DNA of 64,000 nt, taken from the NCBI RefSeq assembly GCF_963583255.1, contig NC_084810.1, forward strand, positions 5,363,751 to 5,427,750, given 5' to 3'. Under the pieces are notes generated by a model. It was not told the DNA's origin and ran no database searches. It saw only the letters and a program-made list of their open reading frames with translations. Origin of the DNA: Pyrus communis. Lineage: Eukaryota; Streptophyta; Magnoliopsida; Rosales; Rosaceae. Below are positions 34,613 to 45,289 of this stretch, piece after piece. Within the stretch, counting starts at the first letter, position 1, and each line of letters begins with the position of its first letter. A program made the translations under genes and the position numbers.

Positions 34613-35555
34613 TAAAGGGTTACTGCAGAGTCCAATATGCCATTCAAAAGGAGTATCATATAATCCAGGATCCCAGAAATCATTTTGAGATCAAATAAAG
34701 AACCATTTTTGTTCAGATCAAGATCTCAAATCATATCTAACTTTTTCTTTTTCTGTCTTTAATATCCACCCTCTGCAATTCCTTGTAATTTTTTTATGAT
34801 GAGGTTGATCAAAGTTCGGTACCCGATTCCCTTCATGAGAGTTGTACTTTAACTTTTTCAAAAGTATATTTTAATGAGAAGATCTTCAACAAAATAGAAA
34901 TTATGGGAATGATAAGTCCAGCTTAGGACGACAGAAAAATATCTGGCGACTAAGAAAAATTTGATATGCTTGGACAGGTAAATGACAATTCAAAGGGTTC
35001 AATCAAAATTTAAAATACACAGTTTTGTTCAAAAGAAATGTATGTATATTATACTACATCGATGAAGCAAAACTACACCAAGACTCGGTTGGTTTACTAT
35101 TCTTTCAAGCATAACCACCAAAGTGTATGTCTATCTAATTGATTGGTTTTACTTTGTTGCAAGCCTATAGTTTTATTAAACTCCTGATTTTCTATGTAAC
35201 CCTTTTTTTTTTTTTTGACAAAATAGTAGTTGATTCTTTAGGGAACTTCTAGTTTAAATATCAAATTCAAAATAACTTTTAAGTTAAAATACCATATTTT
35301 AGTTTACGTACTAGTTTAAAAGTCAAACTAATTTACTAGTTAAAATGAAAATAATGTCCCACCCTACCATATTTCACTACGTTAATCCCTTAGGGTGAAG
35401 GGTACAGTTCCCTGGTTTTAGGCTCCACTCAAGACAAGAAAACTACACCCCAAGCCCTAACCTCCTCCCAAGGACATTCTAAAACCCTAAACCCAAATGA
35501 TCAACCTCAAACCTTGACAAACCTTCTAAAACGCTAATGGAGCTCGGACTGTACT
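34613..35555. other. AT-rich intergenic spacer
   Basis: No gene, clear inverted termini or tandem repeat is visible. A T-run of 14 lies at 35204-35217. C-rich phrases near 35450-35500 (CCCTAA repeated in CAAGCCCTAACCTCC and AAAACCCTAAACCC) resemble interstitial telomere-like or telo-box motifs, but only as single units. Confidence 0.4.
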
Positions 35556-35559
35556 GACT

Positions 35560-36045
35560 ATTTCTGTCGGATAGGATAAATAGTCACCGGATAGTACTGA
35601 CTAAATTAGTCGGGTGTTTGGTGCAATATCGGACTAGTGACCGTATTATTTATACAGTGTTTGGTATTATACTAGATAGGAGGAATCAAACTTAAAAAAA
35701 AAAAAATTTTAAAAAAAGTGAAATCATTTTTTTGTTCCCATATCTCTCCGCACCCCCCCCATACACCCTCCCTCTCTCTCCCTTCTTCTTCCCCGACTGC
35801 AGAAGAATCCCAAATAATTGTTCCCCAGCTCTCTCCGCCACACCCCCCAAACTCCCTCCCTTTCTCTCCCATATTCTTCTTCCCTGACTAAATAATTCAG
35901 GCGTTTTGGTTGGTTTTATTAAGCGGGTGTATACCGTGTTAATCCGGCGCTTATTTAGTACGAGTGAACGCCAAACACCCGAGTCCGTATAACTAATCCT
36001 ATCCGATCCTTTATCCAATCTGTCAAACAAAGACCTTATAAAATC
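35560..36045. mobile_element. Putative TIR element
   Basis: Inside the left part are GTCGGATAGGATAAATAG and GGGTGTTTGGTGC. The right part has GCCAAACACCC and AACTAATCCTATCCGATCC, which are inverted matches. That gives about 80 bases of interrupted inverted repeat around a C/T-rich middle (35750-35880). The 'gtttgg' ends are typical of hAT or PIF/Harbinger MITEs. I could not fix a target duplication. Confidence 0.45.
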
Positions 36046-37519
36046 CGTAAAAGAAACAAACTTGAGGGCAAGATATTTTATTTAGTCATAGGCTCAAATA
36101 CAATAAAGTTTGTGGCGTATTCTGAAATACTTAAAAATGGCTTCAATTTTTTTTCGCAATATATGCCCAACTTGGTATTTAATATGAATTAACCTTTAAC
36201 GGAATTTTTGTCTCAAAATTGAAATTTCAAAGTGTAAATCTATACCCATGTTGACAACAACTTTTGAGTATCCCTATAAAGAATAACATTCTCTCTCAGC
36301 AAATGGAGATCTCAATCTCAGAAAGATAAGTATCACTTGACTGTATATATTCTCATTGGCAAGACGTGTGGGATTCATAAATGCCTTCATTTACTCTATT
36401 TTATGGTTTTCGACCCATGCAGTGCACAATATACCTAAAGGGAAATATTCATTGGCCACTAAGAAAATTCAAGATTGTGAAAATTGATGGCTGTGACAAA
36501 TCCAGATAGGGATGGCGAAATGGTATATGATCCCCACTTTATGCGGCATACAAATATTCAACCTTATCGAAATCAACAAATTAAACCGTATGACATGATT
36601 GTTGATGATTGGATTATTACTTAACTGTTGATTAACAAGCTTATTTCCTATTGGTGACATATCACATGGTTTACAAAATTGGTCTGAAAAATTGGTCTAC
36701 TTAGCATTACTCTATTTTGTCAAGTGTAAATCGTACATGCTCAATAACTTTTTTTATAACATAGGAGGTCTCTCACGATACATTGATGACAAACTAATAT
36801 TCCTCCTCATCTAGTTTTGGTACCACATGTCAGACGACATCCAGGTCAAATGGTACACCAAACCAAAGTTGGTGGCCCCAAAAAATACATCATGGAAGTT
36901 CAAACTTGGATTAAGAGTTCGAAACCTTTACTCATCTTCCACTAAACCAACCCTTAGGATTAGTTCAAATTTTGATCCAGCATTTCAATTAAAGATGTAG
37001 TTTATCCTGTTTGGTCATTTACGAACTCGTGCATATTTAATCTCATATATGGCGCTTTCATGCACGTAATCGTGAGCATTCATTTAAATGTAGTTTTTCC
37101 TTTAAATTAATGCCGAATGGGAAATAATTAAGGACTTCCCATGTATTTTTCTGTACTGAAAGTTAATGTCAACAGGCAACTACATTACATGAACACAAGT
37201 ACACGTGTGTATGTGATCACTACTTGTGTTCTTTAATTTCATGTATATTTTCCATGCAAGTTTTGAGGTTCGAACGCGGTGGGGGTATATGTCAAAGAAT
37301 TAAGGTTCAAAAACGAAATCATGAAGTTTGATCATCCCGAAGAATATGACATGGAGTTCCTTTTCTTTGCAATCTTCTTGACTTTCTGAGATGGATTTTA
37401 TCAAAACGGAAATCAATCGAAGTTGGAACTTTCTATCATGCTGACTAGACTCTTATCCCTATGTTGGGGGGATATTATAAAGCAAGCCAGCATTCGGGTC
37501 AAGTATCTTATTCGACTGT
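36046..37519. other. Intergenic spacer; diverged piece of the 29-33 kb repeat
   Basis: No gene is supported. At 37310-37455 the order GATCATCCCGAAGAATATGA, CTTCTTGACTTTCTGAGATG, GCTGACTAGACTC echoes the segmental repeat copies at 29.3 and 31.7 kb, at lower similarity. The rest is AT-rich with no recognisable structure. Confidence 0.4.
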
Positions 37520-38099
37520 CCAATAAACGGGACCGGCCTTGAGGATAGTCGGAGGAGGCGGGCTGCTTAAGGCCTTCACTTTTAAGGGGCCTCTAATTTT
37601 TATTTTATTATATTACATATAAATTAATATTAAGAATTTTATGACTGTTCATAAGAAGTTTACAAACTTTGAGTGTTTGGGTTTTTTATAATAGAACTTT
37701 GTTAGTTATACAAGTTACAATTGCCTCTACGGAAAGAAGTTTTTCAAAATTAAAGTTGTTCATATCTTATCTTTGATCAACTATATCACAAGAAAAGACT
37801 GAATGAGTTAGCTATTTTATCATTTGAAAAAAGAATTGGTTGAAAAATTAAATTATGTAAACTTAATTAGTACATTTGCGTCTAAAAATACGAGACGTGT
37901 TATTTAGGTAAGGTTTCTACATCTCTCTTATTTTGATATTAATTTTTAATGATATATGATGAAGATATCGAGTTTTTTGTTTTTGAGAATTCTTTTTTAT
38001 ACATATCAATGTACAAAGCCATGATCAAAGAACTCTAAGACGCTACTTCAAAGACTCGATTAGAGCGTCCAAATTTTCAAGGTCGGCCTGGCCAATGAA
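37520..38099 (+). mobile_element. Fossil hAT transposon with transposase C-terminus
   Basis: Termini CGGGACCGGCC (37528) and GGTCGGCCTGG (to 38091) are inverted. The flanks CCAATAAA and CCAATGAA are an 8-bp target duplication with one change, as hAT elements produce. Between them, at about 37700-37915, the plus strand encodes the hAT dimerisation region: 'TIASTERSFSKLKVVHIL' and later 'LNYVNLISTFASKN'. Two stops interrupt it. Known intact versions read 'ASAERSFSKLK...LDELAILSIE'. Most of the transposase is deleted. Confidence 0.75.
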
Positions 38100-39917
38100 A
38101 TGTTAAATATCGTCATTTACTTTTCACTAAGAGTTCTATTCGCAATATATTGATGCTATAATGTTGACAAAGTAACAGTAATACAGATAATATGAAAAAC
38201 ATGTTTATGAAAAATAAAATTAATCTACTTCTCGATATTAGGTGATCTTATATGTCACGTGATTTAGTGCTAAGAGCAACCCATGTACGGATAGTCATGT
38301 AGCTTCAATGAAATATAATAAGCCACATGAATCTTACACAGAGCCACGTGTTCCTTTCATCGGCAACAGTAATGTGACACTTGGCATACAGTAGAGAATC
38401 AAATCTTCAGGATGAAAAATGATGCTTGGCTTCTTATTAGGAGGCCTATGGTCGGTCGGATTTTCTAAATAATCAGGAGCTAATACCAATGGACAAAGCC
38501 TTCACATGGAAGAAATTTCTACCGTTGAATATGAATAGTCTAATAAGACCTCTCTAGCAATAAAAGACTCCTCTCTCATGTATTTTCTTTCAATACAGAA
38601 GAGTGTGGAGTATCAATTACAACTCTCATAATAACGTATATCAAGTTGATCCACTCTCATGCGCAAATTCAGCATCTTCCAAACCAACAAATAGTGGAGA
38701 ATGTCAGTCAAACTCGGGATCTATTACAAATAAGATTCTAATATCATGTTAGATTACCACAAAGCCTAAAAGCTTAACCTATCAATGTACCGACAATGTA
38801 TGTTAAACTTAAACTTATACGTCATCATAGCATGTCAAGAGATATGCTGTTGGATCAAACTTAAAAACAAAATGCTGATTTATTTGCATACATATTGTGC
38901 GGTGAATCTAACAACCCATGTAGAGCATTTGATGGTACTACTTCTTATGCTAGCTCTTTTCAAAATCATCATGCTATATCTTTTGAAGTGTACCTGGCTA
39001 TATTTAGTAATATGAGTCATAACTCTGATGGTGGATAAGGACAATGCTCGATCCTGTGAATTTAGGAGACTAATTGTACATATGTTACTAGACGCTACGG
39101 TGACGGTATTTTGTGGCATATAAGTTCTCGAGGTTTAGGGCAATGGTAATAAGGGCAGCAAGTGGAGACAACATTAAAAAGGATAACGTTTGGCACGTAC
39201 GTTTGAGGAACATCTATTTTTATCAAGACTGCCATAATTGGCAATGTCCTGGACCATCCAGATCCGACCCCATTAGGATTTTTGGGAGATTGTAGTTGAA
39301 AGTTGAAACTAAACACAAATCTCAGCTTCTGTCAGAGCCTCAAAGTTAGCTCTCGGGGCATTATATATGTTCACGTAGGATAGGAATATTTTGACCCGTT
39401 TTGTGGACTAGATGAGATTGGTCTTAGGTACAGGATTGGATTGGTAGCCCACCATATTTTTCCTATTTCGGATTTGTAGTCAATCCAGTTTATGTTACAA
39501 TTTTTCTCACCAAACAGATTTACTAAAAATAACTCATCTCATCCTACCCACCAAACGGGTTGGAGGTTAATCCGCACCCTCTTACCTTTTGTAGGAGGAA
39601 TTGAAGGACCCCAAAGTGTGTATGGCAACACTGCAGATATGATGAATCTCTTGAGCAGCTACTAAAGCGTTTTGAGTTCACATTGAATGTGATAATATTA
39701 AAAGAGACACGAATCATCCCTCCCAAACTCATTAATTTAGGACTCGTAATTTGGAAAACGAACACGATTACTTGACTTGAAGATGACACGAAATAAACGG
39801 GTTTGAGTTGAACATAATTGCATGATAGGGTTAAATAACAGTTGATCTCGTCAACCTGTTTAACCTGAAAATAACACACTTGAACATGTTTATATTATTT
39901 TGTAGCCTGTTAACCTG
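38100..39917. other. Repetitive-looking spacer, no supported gene
   Basis: Short unrelated frames only. Bases 39700-39917 are rich in phrases such as AACCTGTTTAACCTG and CACGAAATAAACGGG, which resemble the 'acccgttaacctg' hAT-like repeat at 55747-56855. This stretch resumes at 41176 (ACCCAACACGAGATAAATT), so the hAT at 39926 probably landed inside an older relative of that family. Confidence 0.4.
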
Positions 39918-40123
39918 TATACGACTAGGGGTGTAACTCGGGCAGGTTGGAAGGTCAACCCAATCCTAATCCAACTTTTACAATTCAGGATTGGGTTCGG
40001 GTTGGATTTCCATCGAGTTCATTTGGGCTTGGGTTTAATTGGGTTGGGTTCGGATTGCCCAACTCTTTCATAATGTGCCCAAACTTTAGACGGGTTCATA
40101 TACTCTTTTGCGTTTAGATGTAC

Positions 40124-40702
40124 CTGAGGTTTAATTGTAGCATTTTGAGGCTCTACAGGAGCAGCTGGCAAAGGCTCTCTTGGAGTAGTCTGATTATGTT
40201 TTGCCATGTATGACAATCAAATGGACCTGAACAATTAACACATGAAACAAAATATTAACTTATGACAACAAAAATAGCTGATAGGAAGTAACATAAACAT
40301 ATAAGACAGAAATGTCAAAATTTTAATTTAGTTTGTATAGGAACTAGTAATTGAGATTTTATCAGATATGCATGCATGATTACCTAGAACACTTCTTCTT
40401 CTTTTTTTTTTTTCTTTTTTCTTTTTTTTTTTAATTTTATAATTCTTTCTTCACTTTCATGCGATTTGATTCGAAAGAGCTCCCTAATCAAACTTTTAGT
40501 GTATATTATATTATATTATATTATATTATATTATGTGATATATATGTATATTATATATATGATTAAACCAATAGGTCCATTGATCAAGGAGAAAAGGCTT
40601 ACTGTTTTGTATAGGCAGAATGAAAGAGGTAGGCTGAGTTGCTGATCAATTGCTTCTAAACACAAAGAATTTAGGGTTGGAGACTAACAATTTAATATAT
40701 AG
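40124..40702 (-). pseudogene. Captured gene 5' part: TATA box, leader, intron, 28-codon exon
   Basis: On the minus strand CTATATATTAAA (40702-40691) is a TATA box. A leader exon would run from about 40665 to 40603 and end at a GTAAGC donor. The acceptor TTGTTCAG (ending 40227) opens a second exon with ATG at 40207. It encodes MAKHNQTTPREPLPAAPVEP followed by QNATIKPQ, exactly 28 codons, then a phase-0 donor CAG|GTACAT at 40124. After that donor the sequence becomes the hAT terminus. So a promoter plus first coding exon with an unpaired splice donor is held inside a transposon. The parent gene is unknown to me; the exon is Pro/Gln-rich. An alternative is that the frame is chance. Confidence 0.5.
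40498..40562. repeat. ATTAT-type microsatellite
   Basis: About six TTATA pentamer units (TATTATATTATATTATATTA and onward) then an imperfect TA run. Lies in the intron-like part of the captured segment of the hAT element. Confidence 0.8.
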
Positions 40703-41732
40703 CTTTAGGGTTTAAAGAGTGCAAGTATGGGGCTGACAAATCAAAGCCTTTTATTCTTTTCTTCTTCTTTTTATTTTTTTAATGAAAAGAAAAGATTTTT
40801 TTTTCAGGTCGGACCCAAAATCCTTTACAATCAATTAGAATAGAAGATGATGAAACGGATTGGATTATGGATTTAAGGGGTAATTTATTAAAAAAATATT
40901 AAAAGGATGTGGGTTTTTGGACTTGGCCCACTTAGGTGTAATATGAGTATTAATTGATATGGGCCACAGTTAGTTTTGGTTAATCGGGCTGGTTTGGGTT
41001 AGAGATGGATAAGCAAATAATCAACCCAACTCAATCCAATTAATAAATGGGTTAAAATTGGGTTGGATTCGAGCAGGTTATCACTATAAAAAAATCCGCT
41101 TGTTCGGGTTTAAAGTCGGGTTGGACATGGACGGATTCGAATTGGTCCAACCCAATTTGCACTCCCATATACGACCCAACACGAGATAAATTATTTAATT
41201 GTGTTGGATATTTGGTGGGCTATGGCCACAAGTTGAAACCCAAATTCAATCCATGTTGAACATTGTTATGCACTACAATGCACTATAAATTGAACCAAAC
41301 ACATAGAGATAAAAAGTATATCGAACTAAAGCTGCACAATTTATCTCTACATATAGAGGATCAAAGTCTCCTCTCTAAATTGGTATTCAAACTATTCAAA
41401 ACCACAAGAATTATCAATTGATTAAAAGCATTTTACCTTGCACACGAGGTTCCAAGTTCAAATCTCCTATTCCCTAATATCAAAAATTAGCTAGGCCTTT
41501 CTTTCCAAAGCTATAGCTACATCCAACAGTAGGGGAGTTTATGGTGTAGGGCTTTTCTTTTACGGTTTTGTTGTGCCGATGGTGAGAGTGATATTTGGCA
41601 ATTAAAGATGTCTAATGTGCGGATTAGAGAAAACGAACTCGAAATTATAACTACATGGACTATGAGTCAAACTTCCTACTTAATGCAGCCTCAAATGGCA
41701 CTCTAGCCATTTAAAAGAAGAATGCACGCATA

Positions 41733-41740
41733 TAAATAGC
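41733..41740 (+). promoter_or_regulatory. Orphan TATA box without a gene
   Basis: TATAAATA in the context GCACGCATATAAATAGCCCT is a strong plant core promoter. A normal-looking leader follows (AACTTCCTCTCACC, CCAGCACCTCCACC), but no ATG-led frame does. The tandem C-rich duplication starts about 95 bases later and may have replaced the gene. Confidence 0.4.
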
Positions 41741-41832
41741 CCTAGAGCTCTGAGCTAGTAACTTCCTCTCACCTTAAACATAATACGCAGTTACCCCACC
41801 AGCACCTCCACCAAGAAGACAACCTTAAGATG

Positions 41833-42084
41833 GAAGGTTGTCTTAAACTTGACTAGCTAAACCTAAGGACACCCCTCGCACCCCGCATAACAAAACACAC
41901 ACCCCCCCCCCCCACCCCCCCCCCCCCCACCCCCCCCCCCTCTTTTTGCACGAATAATTAGAAGGTTGTCTTAAACTTGACTAGCTAAACCTAAAGACAC
42001 CCCTCGCACCCCGCATAACACAACCCCCACCACCACCCAACACCCCCCCCCTCTCCTCTTCCCTTTTTGCACGAATAATTAGAA
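41833..42084. repeat. Tandem duplication of about 125 bp with poly-C tracts
   Basis: Two units (41833-41960 and 41961-42084) each begin GAAGGTTGTCTTAAACTTGA, pass GACACCCCTCGCACCCCGCA, then a long C-rich tract, then TTTTTGCACGAATAATTA. The C tract of unit 1 is almost pure C with two or three A. The first 20 bases are also found reversed just before (ACAACCTTAAGATGGAAGGT), making a small hairpin. Confidence 0.85.
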
Positions 42085-42539
42085 AGAAAATACTCTAAAA
42101 TTAAAGGTGAACCCGGGGAGTTGACATGAATTTCAATCCATTGCATCATCCCTTTGAAATGGTCTCACAGGAAATCCCACCTAACACTTACAACCTCCTA
42201 ACATATATTTTCTATGTTATTCTACATGCGTAGGTTCCTGCATCACTGACTACGATCTTCAATCAAAAGATAAAGAAACATAACTGAATTCTGTAACAAT
42301 GGAAAGTACGTCTAAGATAACCCACACACAAGATTAATAATAATTTACTAAGTCACTAACATTCTCATAAAGTAAAAAAATAGTTACAACTTCATCCAGA
42401 TAACTAACTATACAGGAACAGACATGAGTTTATTTTGGGAGAGAAGCATCCGAAATCTGAGAGATCATAATCTAGAAAGAGAAGAAACAGATACAAGGCA
42501 CAGCTTAGGTCCAACAAGGTGAATAATACTTACCACACT

Positions 42540-44207
42540 CTACAAGAACTTCTCTATGCTGGTGGTTAATGTAGATTTTGGAACAGCACCAATAACGGCA
42601 TCTTTCTTCTCGCCACCTTTGAATATGATGACAGTTGGGATGCTTCGAATCCCATATCGGGTTGCAATTGAAGCACTCTCATCAGTGTTAACTTTGTAGC
42701 ATTTGAGCTTCCCAGCATATTGCTTTGCCAGTTCATCAATTATAGGGTGGATCATACGGCAAGGCCCGCACCACGGAGCCCAGAATTCAACCAAAACAGG
42801 GGATTCAGAATCTAGGACAAGTGACTGCCATGTTGCATCACTAACAGCAGCCACTGTAATTTTTAAGAGAACATACTATCAAAAATAAAACTTGTTGAAC
42901 TACCAAAAGTAATAGACAAATATATGTGAACACAGAACTGCATAACTCTTTCTAATACTTCGGACATTGATTACATAGTAAGCAAGAATCAGTCCAAAAG
43001 CACCACCTTGTAGATCAAAACTCAATTTTTCTAATAAAATTTTTTGATATTTTCTCAACCAATTTTATACTTTCGTTGTATACTCTCATAAGTACAATAC
43101 TTCTGTTCCATATCTATACATAATTTTGATTACATGTCCGAATTACCCAAGATTCATCCACACATCCCTAGGTTTATTATTCGCTTCTGTCTTTAATGAT
43201 CAGTCACCACACATTCAATCAACATTTCACCTGAAATCCAACATTCATGTTGGAATTTTTAGTCAGTCACTGTGAATTAAGTCCCTTGACAGTCTCAACC
43301 ATGGCTTGTCTTTAGCCACCGAGCAGCAGGTCTATTTCAGCCATCAACCGGCATGACCAAACAATTACAAGTAACCACAACTTGAAATCACCAGATAAAG
43401 CTTGCCTAAGAATCTAAAGTACATCTTCCGAACCATTTGATTACGCTTCTTAGGTGGCCTCATCGTCGGTTCCTTCCATCTTCCCTTACTAATAATCTAA
43501 TTTTTACGAGTCAACCCAAGTTTTGCAAATGTTTCAAAACCCAATATTTTTCTTCAATAATTTCTTTCCCGATCGATTCCTTTCATTTCCCAACTCTTTA
43601 CAAACAATGCCACCAATATCATCAACTTATACGATATTCGGAATATGGGTAAAAAGTTTAAAGCCCAATTGATGCAGCTAATAAACAGAGAAAAACAGTT
43701 ATTTTCTTGGCTAAAAGTTCCACCTTTACTCAATAAACAGTCTAAATCCACCATCTTACAACAATCTCTACACAAAAATCAAATCCTCTGTTGATTGCTA
43801 AGAAACTGAAGGAGAATTAAACAGACAATTTTCCAGACACCCAAACACACAGTGTGAAACTTGAAAATAAATAAGAAAAACTTCAAAACAAATAAAAAAA
43901 TAAAAAAATTTGAAATCCTGACTGGAAGGGAGAGATTACGAGACTGACCTTCGACGGCAGTGTCCTGAGCCTCGCAGACGACGAGCCCGCCACGGCGGCT
44001 CGCTCGTCCGGAAGCGGGACCGTAACTCAGCGATCCGACGGAGCGAGTTCGGAGAGCTGATCCGACCTTGAGGCCACTGTAGCGAGGCAAGCGAGGGCCG
44101 GCGGACAAGGACGAGAGCGACGAGGGAGCCGGGATCCGAGAGAGCGCGGCTGAAGAAGGGAGAGCGGAGGATCGGGGAACGACGATGGAGTCGAGGACTG
44201 TAGCCAT
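42540..44207 (-). CDS. Chloroplast m-type thioredoxin, 190 aa, 2 exons
   Basis: Exons 44207-43949 and 42853-42540 are joined by GT/AG in phase 1, with an intron of 1095 bases. Residues 1-80 are a Ser/Ala/Arg/Pro-rich plastid transit peptide ending near '[16 protein letters not shown]'. The mature part has the thioredoxin fold: '[20 protein letters not shown]' with the redox pair Cys115 and Cys118, '[20 protein letters not shown]' and the cis-Pro turn '[15 protein letters not shown]', ending 'LTTSIEKFL'. M-type thioredoxins are reduced by ferredoxin-thioredoxin reductase and switch Calvin-cycle enzymes and malate dehydrogenase. The active site is complete, so the gene looks functional. The ATG at 44207 was preferred to an overlapping frame opening at 44337, which does not join exon 2. 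Confidence 0.95.
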
Positions 44208-45285
44208 GGCCGCAGAGGATCGGGGCTCTAGAGATAGAAAGTAGAGAGAGAGAGAGAGCGATGATGGAGACGGAGTAGTTGATGGGGATGGCCGAAGCAG
44301 CAGCTAGTGGATTGGGGAGAGGAGTGTGGATAGCCAAGGCGATGGATGAAACGATTTACTGGGGGCGAGAGCGGCGATATTCTGATTAGATTCTCCCTGC
44401 CTTGTGTAAGGTCACCAATCATACTGTGACACCTCAGCACTAATTATATTTTTATTTTTCTTATAAAAATAATACTTGATAACTAATTTTCTAAATTAAA
44501 ATTGTAAATTGTGTCACCAATATGAAAAACAAAACTTTAACATTTTAAACAATAATCCAATTAGAAACTACGTTATATGGTTTATAAAATATAATTTAAA
44601 TACATATCGCTCCAACAGGTGAGCATTACCTTTTTAAAATTAGCTATGATTTTTATATATTAGTATTAGTTTTTATCAAAATAAAAAATTGACTTCATAT
44701 TCAGTTATTAAAAAAATTATAAAAAAGTGATCAAGCACCCACATAGTAGTGGGTGCTTTGTTTGAAAATTTTCAAAATGATATAGTTTAATTTATTATTT
44801 TACTCCTAAGTTGTTATATTTTGGTATTCATAACTAGGGAGGGGTATTTTTGGGAATTTAAAAAATCATTATTTTGTGTTCTCAGTTTACATATATAGAT
44901 GTTAAGTTTACTTACATGTTGTGTTTTGTACCATATATGTGAAGTTTTGGCATCTATATTCTAAAATTTGAGAAAACAAATCCTTAATGTGAAGTAAATT
45001 TTGACCTTTTGACGTAACACTCATTGTCACTTAATGTTAAAATAATAATATCTGGATTAGAAAGGTGCAACATGAACAAGAAATACAAATTTTCTTTAAA
45101 AACAAAATTAGTGACTCACGCAAACAAAAGCACCAACTTAGTTTGATTAAAATAATAATTAATTTAATAATTTGACAAAGAGATGATTAACAATTAACAA
45201 TTTATAATTTTACATGTTACTTTTACTAAATCTAAAAAGAAAGAAAAAGAAGAACATGACCCACCCAAAACCTCCAAAGGTGCAA
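44208..45285. other. Thioredoxin 5' region and AT-rich spacer
   Basis: Bases 44208-44400 hold the leader and promoter of the thioredoxin gene. A GA repeat (GAGAGAGAGAGAGAGC near 44246) lies just upstream of the start, as often in plant core promoters. Beyond 44440 it is AT-rich spacer with no gene. Bases 44560-44640 (AAACTACGTTATATGGTTTA then ATTTAAATACATATCGCTCC) resemble 29724-29775, so a small dispersed SINE-like repeat is possible. Confidence 0.4.
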
Positions 45286-45289
45286 AATG

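Larger units (their letters stand above)
39918..41175 (-). mobile_element. hAT element, 1242 bp, perfect 8-bp TSD, with captured gene start
   Basis: Element 39926-41167. Ends TAGGGGTGTAACTCGGG and TTTGCACTCCCA (reversed TGGGAGTGCAAA) form a short imperfect inverted repeat. Sub-terminal GGGTTGGGTT-rich blocks on the left face CCAACCCAA blocks on the right. Flanks TATACGAC at 39918-39925 and 41168-41175 are identical. It carries no transposase. The interior 40124-40702 looks like the beginning of a host gene on the minus strand, described separately. Confidence 0.85.
41176..42539. other. Spacer with SINE-like relic, orphan promoter, C-rich duplication
   Basis: Near 41420-41475 TTGATTAAAAGCATTTTACC and then GTTCCAAGTTCAAATCTCC resemble A and B boxes of a tRNA-derived SINE. 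A TATA box at 41733 is listed separately, as is the C-rich duplication. Bases 42090-42539 form the 3' flank of the thioredoxin gene; a GTAAGT donor-like site just after its stop (minus strand, near 42529) could allow splicing in the 3'UTR. Confidence 0.4.

Noticed and set aside
35440..35500. Interstitial telomeric repeat
   Set aside because: CCCTAA appears in single, unlinked copies, not in a tandem array.
43936..44337. 133-codon minus-strand frame overlapping thioredoxin exon 1
   Set aside because: It is in another frame from the transit peptide that joins the thioredoxin exon, and has no splice continuation. The GC-rich exon keeps several frames open by chance.
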